In this document: piece after piece, positions 15,617 to 23,836 of the stretch | Layout of the letters: each line of letters opens with the position of its first letter | Numbering within the stretch: position 1 is the stretch's first letter | Assembly (NCBI GenBank): GCA_019414025.1 | Contig: DXMU01000050.1 | Coordinates: 1-43,876 of the forward strand | DNA length: 43,876 nucleotides | DNA from: Collinsella sp. | GTDB taxonomy: Bacteria > Actinomycetota > Coriobacteriia > Coriobacteriales > Coriobacteriaceae | Direction: 5' to 3' | Position numbers and translations under genes: made by a program | The notes under the pieces: generated by a model | The model's input: only the letters and a program-made list of their open reading frames with translations | Databases searched by the model: none | What the model was told of the DNA's origin: nothing

Positions 15617-17584
15617 CTAGTTGGTCGTACCAGAATCGTCGCCCGTGCTCGTGCCCGAGCCAGAGCCCGAACCCGAGCCAGAAATCGAAACCGTCAGCGT
15701 AATCGTGTTGTCGGTGGACTGCTTGCCGGTGGGGGAGACGCCCGTAACGGTGGCGTTTTCGTTGCCGCTCACGGGGTTGCCGTTCTGGTCGCAGAACGCG
15801 ATGTTGTAGAACCCGGCGTTGTTGAGCGCGGTGACGGCGGCGGAGATGCTCTTGCCGTACAGGTTACCCGGAACGCTGGCCTTGCCGGACTTCTTGGCAA
15901 TGACGACGGTAATCGTGGCGCCGGGCTTCTGCTTGCCGCTGGGGTTCCAGCTGATCACGGTTCCCTCGGTAACTGAGTCGTTCTCCTGGTAGCTCACGTC
16001 GACGCCAAAGCCTGCCATATCGAGGGCGTTGCGCGCCTGGGCCTCGGTCATGTCGGTCAGGTCGGGGACGGACGTGGTATCCGGGCCGCTGGAGACCTTG
16101 TACGAGATGGTCGTGCCCTTCGCGACTTCCTTACCGGCTTCGGTGCCCTGCTCAAAGACCTGGCCCTCATCGGCCTCGTTGGCCTCCTCGGAGGCGTTGC
16201 CCTTCAGGCCAACGCTTGCCAGCGCGGCTTCTGCCTGGTCCTTGGTCAGGCCGACAAGCCGGGGAACCTCAACCTTCTCGGAGGGCTTGGGGCCCTTGGA
16301 GATTACCAGGTTCACCTTAGTGCCCTTGGCCTTCTTGGTGTTGCCGTTGGGCGTCTGCTCGGCGACCTTGCCCTCGTCGACATCGTCGTTGTAGCTTTGG
16401 TCGATGGTGCCGACCTCGAGGCCGGCTTCCTTGATCAGTTCGACGGCAGTCTGCTGGTCCTTGCCCAGTACATCGGGAACGGTGACCTGCTCGCCGCCAA
16501 AGAGTCCTGTGGCAAAGGCCACCACGATGCCGATGACGGCAACGGCTGCCACCACGGCGGCGATGATCTTGTTCTTGTTGGATTTGGGCTTTTCGACCTC
16601 GTAGGAGCCGGTGGAACCCGAAACCGAGCTACGGGCGGTATTCTGGCCGCTCACGCCCGAGACGGGACGCACCATGGCGCGCGTCTGATCGGAAAGCTCG
16701 CGAGTCTTGGTGGCGCCAAGCTCGCCGGGGGCACCGATGATGCGCGTGGGCTCCGAGATGTTGACGGCACGACCGGACAGGTAGCTGTTGAGCACCTGAC
16801 GCAGCTCGTCAGCGGTCTGGAAGCGGTTTGCCGGGTCCTTCTCCATGCACTTGAGGATGATGCGCTCAAGGTCGGCGTCGACACCGGAGTTGATCTGGCT
16901 CGGCGGAATAGGCAGCTCGTTGACCTGCTTGAGTGCGACCGAGATGGCGTCATCACCGTCAAAGGGCACGCGGCCGGTGGCGCACTCGTACATCACGACG
17001 CCCAGCGAGTAGATATCCGAGGTGGGGCCGAGGTCCTGACCGCGGGTCTGCTCGGGGCTGACGTAGTGGGCGGTTCCCAGCACGTTGTTGTCTTGCGTGA
17101 GGTGGCTGTTCTTGGCGCGCGCGATGCCAAAGTCCATCACCTTGATGTTGCCGTCGGGCAGCACCATGATGTTCTGCGGCTTAATGTCGCGGTGGATGAT
17201 CTCATGCTTGTGAGCGACCGAAAGCGCGGAGCTGATCTGCGAGCCGATCTGGGCGACCTTCTTGGGGTCGAGGGCGCCGTGGCTCTTGATGCCGCTCTTA
17301 AGGTCGGTACCGCGCAGGTACTCCATGACGATGTAATAGGTGTCGCCGTCCTTGCCCCAATCGTAGACGCCCACGATATAGGGGGAGGAGAGACCGGCTG
17401 CTGCCTGGGCCTCCTGCTTAAAGCGTGCGGCGAAGGTTGCGTCGCCAGCATACTGCGGTAGCATGATCTTGACGGCAACCGTGCGGTCGAGGACCTGGTC
17501 CTGTGCACGGTAGACGGTCGCCATGCCGCCTCTCCCCACCTTATCCTTGAGGAGGTATCTTCCCCCGAGGACCCTCTGTTCCAT
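15617..17584 (-). CDS. pknB: PASTA-domain Ser/Thr protein kinase (PknB/StkP type)
   Basis: A membrane kinase that senses peptidoglycan/lipid II and phosphorylates division and wall-synthesis proteins. The kinase domain spans about 8-265, with Gly loop VGRGGMATVY, catalytic HRDIKPQN at 131 and DFGIA near 152. A juxtamembrane linker leads to one helix at about 340-362. Four PASTA repeats follow outside (VPDVLG, VPRLVG, VPDLTD, VPGNLYG), ending in a Ser/Gly/Thr tail. The start is ATG 17584 with AGGAG five bases upstream; ATG 17599 is in frame but precedes that site. It is last in the operon, 132 bases after the SEDS::PBP gene. The PPM phosphatase in the same operon is its expected antagonist. 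Confidence 0.95.
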   Translation of the reverse strand: MEQRVLGGRYLLKDKVGRGGMATVYRAQDQVLDRTVAVKIMLPQYAGDATFAARFKQEAQAAAGLSSPYIVGVYDWGKDGDTYYIVMEYLRGTDLKSGIKSHGALDPKKVAQIGSQISSALSVAHKHEIIHRDIKPQNIMVLPDGNIKVMDFGIARAKNSHLTQDNNVLGTAHYVSPEQTRGQDLGPTSDIYSLGVVMYECATGRVPFDGDDAISVALKQVNELPIPPSQINSGVDADLERIILKCMEKDPANRFQTADELRQVLNSYLSGRAVNISEPTRIIGAPGELGATKTRELSDQTRAMVRPVSGVSGQNTARSSVSGSTGSYEVEKPKSNKNKIIAAVVAAVAVIGIVVAFATGLFGGEQVTVPDVLGKDQQTAVELIKEAGLEVGTIDQSYNDDVDEGKVAEQTPNGNTKKAKGTKVNLVISKGPKPSEKVEVPRLVGLTKDQAEAALASVGLKGNASEEANEADEGQVFEQGTEAGKEVAKGTTISYKVSSGPDTTSVPDLTDMTEAQARNALDMAGFGVDVSYQENDSVTEGTVISWNPSGKQKPGATITVVIAKKSGKASVPGNLYGKSISAAVTALNNAGFYNIAFCDQNGNPVSGNENATVTGVSPTGKQSTDNTITLTVSISGSGSGSGSGTSTGDDSGTTN

Positions 17585-17716
17585 TCCTGCTCCTAACATA
17601 ACTATTCGCTCAACGATGTGTGTAGTACCTACGATGTGGCCGCTGGGGCCGTGTGGCGCGTTGCCGCTAACTCTTCGGCCGCGGCGCGCCTCGGGTGTCC
17701 GATTCGATCATGGGCA

Positions 17717-20587
17717 TCACGCTCCCTGTGCGGCGAGCGCCGCGGTCAGGACGATGCCGGCAATCTTGGCCGCCTTGACGTCGTGTTTGTCGTAATCCTC
17801 CAAGGCCACCGAGATGGCGACCGTGGGTGAATCGTAAGGTGCAAAGCCAACGAACATCGAGTTGACGTTGGTGCCGCCGGTCTCGGCCGAGCCGGTCTTG
17901 CCGGCGACCTTGACGCCGGGGACCTGGGCATCGGTGCCGGTACCGGACTGGACGACGGCGAGCATGGCCTGCTTGACCTGGTCGGCCGTGGCGGAGCTGA
18001 CGGCCTGACCCAGCGAGCGGGACTGCGTGGTCTTGACCACAGTTCCGTCCGGGGCGAGTACCTGGGCTACAAAGTACGGGTCCATGACCACGCCACTGTT
18101 AGCGATGGCGGCGGCAATCACGGCGTTTTGCATGACGGTGGTCTGCGGCCCGGGCGTGTGGTCCATGCCGACAGGCTGGCCGGCGCCGGCCCAGGCGGTC
18201 TCCCACTCGGTCATGAGCGACGGGTCGGCCATGATGGAGGCCGCGGAGGTCAGGTCCTGGCCGAGCTTTTGGCCGTAGCCAAAGGCGTTGGCAAACTGCA
18301 CGAGCGTGTTTGCGCCAACTTCGTTTGCCACCTGGCCAAAGACGACGTTGGAGGACACGGCAAAGGCCTGCTGCAGGCTGATGGTGCCGTAGCTCTCGTT
18401 GGCATAGTTGGTGACCGGTGCGTTGCCGATGTCCATGGAGCCGGGCGCCTGGTAGGTGCTGGTAAGGCTGGCGGTACCGGTCTCGAGTGCCGCGGAAAGC
18501 GTAACGACCTTAAACGTGGAGCCCGGCGTGTACAGCGCGTCCATGGCGCGATTGTACATGGAGCCGTCCTCGCCGCCGCCCGCCTGCAGCAGGGCGTCGA
18601 TGTTGGTGTTGTCGTAGGTGGGCGAGCTGGCACATGCGAGTACCGCGCCGGTACGCGGGTCGATGACCACTACAGCGCCCTTAAAGCCCTTGAGTGCCTG
18701 CTCGGCCGCCGTCTGGATACGCGAGTCGATGGTGAGCTTGGCGGTGTTGCCCGGCTGGGTCTGGCCCGCGAGCGACGCGATGGCGTTGTTCCAGCTGGAG
18801 TAGTCCTTAGAACCGGTGAGCGTGTCGTTCATGACGCTCTCGATGGCGGTGGTGCCATACTGCTGGCTCACGTAGCCAACCACGTGCGCTGCCAGGTTAC
18901 CGTTGGGGTAGGAGCGTACGTAGGTGCCGTCCTCCTGCTGCAGCGACTCGGCCAGCGTCACGCCGTCGGACGTGATGATGGAGCCGCGCTGGATGTACTT
19001 GGAGCGGGCGATGGTGTGGTTGTTGGTCGGCATGTCCTGATAGTCCTTGGCCTTAATGACCTGGACATAGGTGAGGTTGCCGATAAGGATGGCGAACAGC
19101 GCCGTAAAGGCGAGCACCGCACGGGTTAGACGGTTGGCGAGCGCAACGCGGCCGAGCACACCGGATTCAGGCGTGTCGAGCAGGCGACGGCGCATGCGCG
19201 AGCCGACGGAATGGCTGCCGCTGCCGTAGGAAGACGAGGTGGCAAAGCGCGTGCCCGTCGGGGCGGCGGCAGATGCGACCTGATCATCGGTGATGGCGGC
19301 CATGGTGCCGGTGCCGGTAAGCTCGGCCTCGCGTCCGGTCGCCTCGTCACCGGCGCGCAGCAGGAGCGCGACGATGATAAAGCTTGCCAGCAGCGAGGAG
19401 CCGCCCTGGCTCATAAAGGGCAGGGTGACGCCGGTCAGCGGGATCAGGCGGGTTACGCCGCCAACGATCAAGAAGGCCTGGAAGCTGATGGCTGCCGTAA
19501 GACCGGTGGCGCTAAAGGCGGCAAGGTCGGATTTAGCGCGGGCAGCCGTGGTGAGGCCACGCACGGCAAAAAGCATAAACAGGATGAGCACGGCGCCGCC
19601 GCCCAAAAGGCCCATCTCCTCGCCGATAGCCGAAAAGATAAAGTCGGACTCGACGACGGGGATGTTGTTGGCCATGCCGTTGCCGATGCCAACACCGACC
19701 AGGCCGCCATCGGCAAGCGAGAAGAGCGACTGGACGATCTGGTAGCCCTGGCCCTGGGCGTCCTTAAACGGATCGACCCAAACCTGGAAACGCACCTGAA
19801 CGTGAGACAGGAACTTGTAGGCGCCCACAGCTCCAACGGCTAAGAGCGCAAGGCCGATAACGACATACGAAAAGCGCCCCGTGGCAACGTAGAGCATCAG
19901 CAAGAAGATGGTGTAGAACAGCACGGCCGAACCCAGGTCGCGTTCGAAGACGACGACGAGCAGGCACACACCCCACACGGCAAACAGCGGCAGCAGCAGT
20001 CGCAGGCGAGGGATCTTAAAGCCCAGGATCTTGCGGTTGGAGATGGAGAGCAGCTCGCGGTTCTCGGCCAGGTACCCGGCCAGGAACAGCACGATAAAGA
20101 CCTTGGCGAACTCGCCAGGCTGGATGGTAAAGCCCGCGATGCGAATCCACAGCTTGGAGCCCGAGATCGTGGTGCCGATAAAGATGGGCAGCATCAGCAG
20201 GATGATGCCGATGATGCCAAAGGTGTACTTGTAGCGCATGACCACGTCGAGGTTTTTGACCAGTGCGAGCGTTCCCACCATCAGGGCCACCGAGACAAAC
20301 AGGATGATGAGCTGTGAGATGGCGAGAGCGGGGGCGAGGCGTGTCACGAACGTGATGCCGATGCCCGAAAGTATAAATACGATGGGTAGGATGGCGGGGT
20401 CGGCGCCGGGCGCCAAGATGCGCACGGCGATATGTGCCGCGGCGAAGGCGGCAAAGAGGCCGATCGGCACGGCGAGCGTCTCAAAGGAGATGGCGGCGCC
20501 CGCGGTGAGCACGTACATCGCATACAGCAGGATGACGGGGAACGCCGAGGCGATGAGCAAGAGCAGTTCGGTGTTGCGGCGACTCAT
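17717..20587 (-). CDS. Fused SEDS glycosyltransferase (FtsW/RodA) and penicillin-binding transpeptidase
   Basis: One 956-residue protein joins two enzymes usually encoded by neighbouring genes (rodA/ftsW and pbpA). Residues 1-410 are a SEDS polymerase of ten or so helices, with the family motifs ERDLGSA and AIGEEMG. A 70-residue linker leads to a further helix near 490. The class B PBP transpeptidase domain follows, with the active serine in PGSTFK near 690, SSN near 745 and KTGSAE near 897. It polymerises and crosslinks peptidoglycan. The start is ATG 20587 with GGGAG eight bases upstream; a GTG at 20596 abuts that site. No stop or frameshift is seen at the junction, so the fusion is real in this sequence. 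Confidence 0.95.
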   Translation of the reverse strand: MSRRNTELLLLIASAFPVILLYAMYVLTAGAAISFETLAVPIGLFAAFAAAHIAVRILAPGADPAILPIVFILSGIGITFVTRLAPALAISQLIILFVSVALMVGTLALVKNLDVVMRYKYTFGIIGIILLMLPIFIGTTISGSKLWIRIAGFTIQPGEFAKVFIVLFLAGYLAENRELLSISNRKILGFKIPRLRLLLPLFAVWGVCLLVVVFERDLGSAVLFYTIFLLMLYVATGRFSYVVIGLALLAVGAVGAYKFLSHVQVRFQVWVDPFKDAQGQGYQIVQSLFSLADGGLVGVGIGNGMANNIPVVESDFIFSAIGEEMGLLGGGAVLILFMLFAVRGLTTAARAKSDLAAFSATGLTAAISFQAFLIVGGVTRLIPLTGVTLPFMSQGGSSLLASFIIVALLLRAGDEATGREAELTGTGTMAAITDDQVASAAAPTGTRFATSSSYGSGSHSVGSRMRRRLLDTPESGVLGRVALANRLTRAVLAFTALFAILIGNLTYVQVIKAKDYQDMPTNNHTIARSKYIQRGSIITSDGVTLAESLQQEDGTYVRSYPNGNLAAHVVGYVSQQYGTTAIESVMNDTLTGSKDYSSWNNAIASLAGQTQPGNTAKLTIDSRIQTAAEQALKGFKGAVVVIDPRTGAVLACASSPTYDNTNIDALLQAGGGEDGSMYNRAMDALYTPGSTFKVVTLSAALETGTASLTSTYQAPGSMDIGNAPVTNYANESYGTISLQQAFAVSSNVVFGQVANEVGANTLVQFANAFGYGQKLGQDLTSAASIMADPSLMTEWETAWAGAGQPVGMDHTPGPQTTVMQNAVIAAAIANSGVVMDPYFVAQVLAPDGTVVKTTQSRSLGQAVSSATADQVKQAMLAVVQSGTGTDAQVPGVKVAGKTGSAETGGTNVNSMFVGFAPYDSPTVAISVALEDYDKHDVKAAKIAGIVLTAALAAQGA

Positions 20588-20603
20588 AAGCGGCACTCCC
20601 TTT

Positions 20604-22403
20604 CTAATTCTTATCGGAGGCTTCGGCCTCGGCGGACTGTTCGGCGGTTTTCTCGGAATCTGATTCGGAGGTCGATCTCTGGTCGGTGTTGTCGCGAATC
20701 GTTTGCGCGTCGATCACCTGGCGGGTCTGCTCCTCGTCGATCTGGTGGCGGTACTTGGATATCGTGTCCTGCGCATCGTCGACACTTGTTTGCGGAATAC
20801 CCGCCTTGAGGCGGTTTTGCGTGTCTTCGGGCAGGTCGGACAGCTTGATACTGGTTTCGCTTTCGAGCCAGTGAAGCTTGAGTCCGAGCGGCTTGCCGGG
20901 AAGGCCGCGCCAGACGGCGACATTGCCCTGGTAGGTACCCAGGTAGTACGAGCCGGTGACACCCGTGTAGGCCCAGATGGCAGCCGCCAGCACCAAGACG
21001 AGACCTAAGACGACGCCGATGGTGACGTTGCGGCGACGCACGCGTTGCGCCTCGCGCATAACGCCATCGTCAACCAGGTCAACGACTACTACGGTCACGT
21101 TGTCGTGGCCGCCGGCGGCAAGCGCCGCGTCCACTAGGTTGTCAACGCAGATTTGCGCGGTTGAGGACTGCGTGGCGATGTTCTCGATATCGCTATCGGG
21201 AATCATGCTCGAAAGGCCGTCAGAGCACAGGATCAGGCGGTCGCCTTCCTCGATATGCAGAGTGAAGTGGTCGGCATACATGGCGGGGTCTGAGCCCAGC
21301 GCACGGGTGATGACCGAACGGTTGGGGTGGACGCGAGCCTCGTCTGCCGTGATCTCGCCGGCGTCCACGAGCTCCTCCACGTAGGAGTGGTCGCGGGTCA
21401 CGCGGATGAGCGTGCCCTCGTGGAGCAGGTAGGCGCGAGAGTCGCCCACGTGGGCGATGGCGAGCGTGTCGTTTTCGATATAGGCGCAAGTGGCTGTGCA
21501 GCCCATGCCGGGCTTGCCTAGGCCGTTCAGGGCCGCCTCGATTACGGCGGCGTTAGCTGCCTCGACGGCTGCCGCCAGGCGTGCTGCGTCGGCGGACTGC
21601 GGGGCCGTCTTGGCAATAGTCTCGACGGCGATGGAAGAGGCTACCTCGCCGGCGGCGTGACCGCCCATGCCGTCGCATACGCAAAAGAGCGGCGACTGCA
21701 CCAGGTAGGAATCCTCATTGTGCGGGCGCACACAGCCAACGTCGGAGCGGGCACCCCACATGAGTTGCGTGGTGGTGCCGGCATCATAGGTCGAGTCGGT
21801 CTCGATGCGCTCCTCGGTCAGGGGCTCAAAGCTCATGGTCGAGCCGGGGTCTTTGAGCTTGGCTTCAACGGCGGCTACGTCGATCTCGGCTGTGTCACCG
21901 GGAGAGACGGTGTCGGTCTCGGCGTTTGATTCGGAATCGCCGGTGTCCGGGGAGTCGGGCTCCTCGGACACGCGGGCGGTCGACTCGTCGTCTTGCGGGC
22001 TGACGTCTATAGGCTCGGGCGCCGGCGTAGACACGGGCGCAACCTCGGATGCCGGGGCTATGGGAAACGCCGGCGCGGCGGGCTCGGGTGCCGCAAACAC
22101 CGCAGCGCTCTCGTTGATTGCCGCGGCGACAGGCTCTGCAAAGTGAGCTGGCGCCGGGGTTGCTTCGGGCGCTGTGGGCTGTTCCGCGGCATGTGCGCCG
22201 ATGGGCGCCGCTACGGTATCCTCTTCGTCCTCGTTATCGGCGAGATCCGAAATATCATGCGTTACATGCGAAAGAGGCAGGGAGAACACGGTGTCCTCGG
22301 GTTCCACGGGTGCGGAGCCCGCCGGAGCGGCGTGGGCCGGCGCAGCTGTGGCGGCAGCCGGTGCCTCGGTCATAGTCGCGGACTTGTTCTCCTCGTCGAT
22401 CAT
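20604..22403 (-). CDS. pstP: PP2C-type Ser/Thr phosphatase with long N-terminal extension (PstP/Stp)
   Basis: A metal-dependent phosphatase that reverses the operon's kinases. The catalytic domain lies at about 215-455, with the PP2C motifs GARSDVGCVRPHNEDS, CDGMGGHAAGE, AHVGDSRAYL, LCSDGLSSM and GGHDNVTVVVV. One membrane helix (near 470-490) is followed by a 110-residue extracytoplasmic tail, rich in Ser/Glu/Asp at the end. The unusual part is about 210 residues of Ala/Pro/Glu-rich, low-complexity N terminus before the catalytic domain; typical PstP begins at it. Its ATG overlaps the stop of the FHA gene (ATGA), so the two are translationally coupled. Confidence 0.94.
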   Translation of the reverse strand: MIDEENKSATMTEAPAAATAAPAHAAPAGSAPVEPEDTVFSLPLSHVTHDISDLADNEDEEDTVAAPIGAHAAEQPTAPEATPAPAHFAEPVAAAINESAAVFAAPEPAAPAFPIAPASEVAPVSTPAPEPIDVSPQDDESTARVSEEPDSPDTGDSESNAETDTVSPGDTAEIDVAAVEAKLKDPGSTMSFEPLTEERIETDSTYDAGTTTQLMWGARSDVGCVRPHNEDSYLVQSPLFCVCDGMGGHAAGEVASSIAVETIAKTAPQSADAARLAAAVEAANAAVIEAALNGLGKPGMGCTATCAYIENDTLAIAHVGDSRAYLLHEGTLIRVTRDHSYVEELVDAGEITADEARVHPNRSVITRALGSDPAMYADHFTLHIEEGDRLILCSDGLSSMIPDSDIENIATQSSTAQICVDNLVDAALAAGGHDNVTVVVVDLVDDGVMREAQRVRRRNVTIGVVLGLVLVLAAAIWAYTGVTGSYYLGTYQGNVAVWRGLPGKPLGLKLHWLESETSIKLSDLPEDTQNRLKAGIPQTSVDDAQDTISKYRHQIDEEQTRQVIDAQTIRDNTDQRSTSESDSEKTAEQSAEAEASDKN

Positions 22404-22816
22404 CGACGGTTCACCTTCATGACCACATCGCCGATCTGGACTTCGTCGCCCTCGCGCAGCGTTGCGGGCTCCACAAGCTGGCGGCCGTTGACGAGCGTGC
22501 CGTTAAGCGAGTTGAGGTCCTCGATGATGAGCGCCGGGCCCTGCAGCGAAAAACGCGCATGCGAGGCCGAGACGAATGGTTCGTTGATGCAGATGTCCGA
22601 AGATGGCGAGCGACCGACGATGACGGGGCCGAGCATGTCTACGTGGATGCCGCGGATACCGCGCGGGCCCTTGTCCACATCGATCGTCCAGATAGCCGAG
22701 TCGCGGCGCTGTCCGCGCACAAGTCCCACGCCGGTCTTCATGACGGCGAACAGGAAGATATAGAGCAGGGCGACCAGGACGATGCGGCCTGCAAAAAGGA
22801 CGATATCGATGTTCAT
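22400..22816 (-). CDS. fhaB: Membrane-anchored FHA domain protein (FhaB/FipA-like)
   Basis: A 138-residue protein with an N-terminal membrane helix (about 6-26) and a cytoplasmic C-terminal FHA domain that binds phosphothreonine. FHA signature residues are visible: GRSPSSD near 68, SASHAR near 83 and LNSLNGTLVNG near 100-112. In mycobacteria the equivalent protein links PknA/PknB signalling to division and SEDS/PBP proteins. Position between fhaA and pstP matches the actinobacterial operon order. Confidence 0.93.
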   Translation of the reverse strand: MNIDIVLFAGRIVLVALLYIFLFAVMKTGVGLVRGQRRDSAIWTIDVDKGPRGIRGIHVDMLGPVIVGRSPSSDICINEPFVSASHARFSLQGPALIIEDLNSLNGTLVNGRQLVEPATLREGDEVQIGDVVMKVNRR

Positions 22817-22822
22817 AAGCGA

Positions 22823-23836
22823 CTATCCCCTAAATTCAAAGGTGCTCAGGCCAAACGTCAGCAGATCGCCGTTGCGCAGCGGGCAGCGCGTAATGCGGCG
22901 GTTGTTGACGAGTGTGCCGTTGGTGGAATTGAGGTCCTCGATCGACCAATCCGAGCCCGTAAAGGTGAGCTGGGCGTGGCGGCGCGACACGTTGGGGTCG
23001 CGCAGGGCGATGTCAGAAACTGAGCGCTCGCGACCGATGGTCACCTGTGCGGAGGTGATGCTATGGCTCTCGCCGCTCACGACGTCGACGAGCTGGGCGA
23101 GCGGGCGCTGCGGGGCGCGAGTGCTCGCCATGTTGGAGGCGATGCCGGCTGCGGCGCCTAGGCCCACGGCGGCACCGGTCGCGGCGGCTCCGCCCATGCC
23201 GGCAAGCGCGTCGCGCGAGACGGTCTGCGGCACCGGGATGGGTGCGGCGGCGGGGTCGGGGACGCTAGGCGCGAAGGGGTCTGCCACGGCAAGCGGGTCG
23301 GGAGCGGCGGCGCGAGGCGTCGGCTGCTGCTGGGGCATGGCGGCGGGGCGCTGCTGCTGCGGGGCAGCAAACTGCTGCTGGCCGGCGCGCGGGGCGCTGG
23401 CGGCACGGCTTGCCGCGGAGTTGTTCTGGCCCAGGCCGTTTTGATAGGCGCGCTCTTCTTCGTACAGGCGGCCGAGCGTGGGGGCATCGACGTTCTCGGC
23501 AAAGACCGAGAACTTGCCGGCGCGCAGCTGCGGATCGATCATAAAGCGCACGAGGGGCTCGCCGACAAAGACATAGCGGCGCTTTTCGGCCTGCGCTTTC
23601 ACAAACTCGCGGACCTCGCGCGAAAGCTCGGGGTAGAACGGGGCGAGCATGGGATCGTCGTCGGCGGCGATCAGGATGGTATAGAGTGCCGGCGCCGTGT
23701 TGACGCCGTTGATCACCAGAGTCTGATCCTCCATGTCGCGAGCGGCCTGCTTGGCAAGCTTCTTAAAGGAGAACGGGGCACGGGTGGCACCGAAGATGCC
23801 GGCCACGTGGTCCTCGAAGATGTTCAGGAAGTTCAC
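22823..23836 (-). CDS. fhaA: DUF3662 + FHA domain protein (FhaA)
   Basis: A 337-residue cytoplasmic adaptor. The N-terminal DUF3662 domain (about 1-120) is followed by a Gln/Ala/Pro-rich linker (about 130-240). The C-terminal FHA domain follows, with GRERSVSD, VSRRHAQ and LNSTNGTLVNN motifs. FhaA binds kinase-phosphorylated partners of the wall-synthesis machinery, such as MviN. The start is a GTG at 23836 with GGAGAG nine bases upstream; it overlaps the preceding kinase stop as GTGA, indicating coupling. Only six bases separate it from fhaB. Confidence 0.93.
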   Translation of the reverse strand: MNFLNIFEDHVAGIFGATRAPFSFKKLAKQAARDMEDQTLVINGVNTAPALYTILIAADDDPMLAPFYPELSREVREFVKAQAEKRRYVFVGEPLVRFMIDPQLRAGKFSVFAENVDAPTLGRLYEEERAYQNGLGQNNSAASRAASAPRAGQQQFAAPQQQRPAAMPQQQPTPRAAAPDPLAVADPFAPSVPDPAAAPIPVPQTVSRDALAGMGGAAATGAAVGLGAAAGIASNMASTRAPQRPLAQLVDVVSGESHSITSAQVTIGRERSVSDIALRDPNVSRRHAQLTFTGSDWSIEDLNSTNGTLVNNRRITRCPLRNGDLLTFGLSTFEFRG

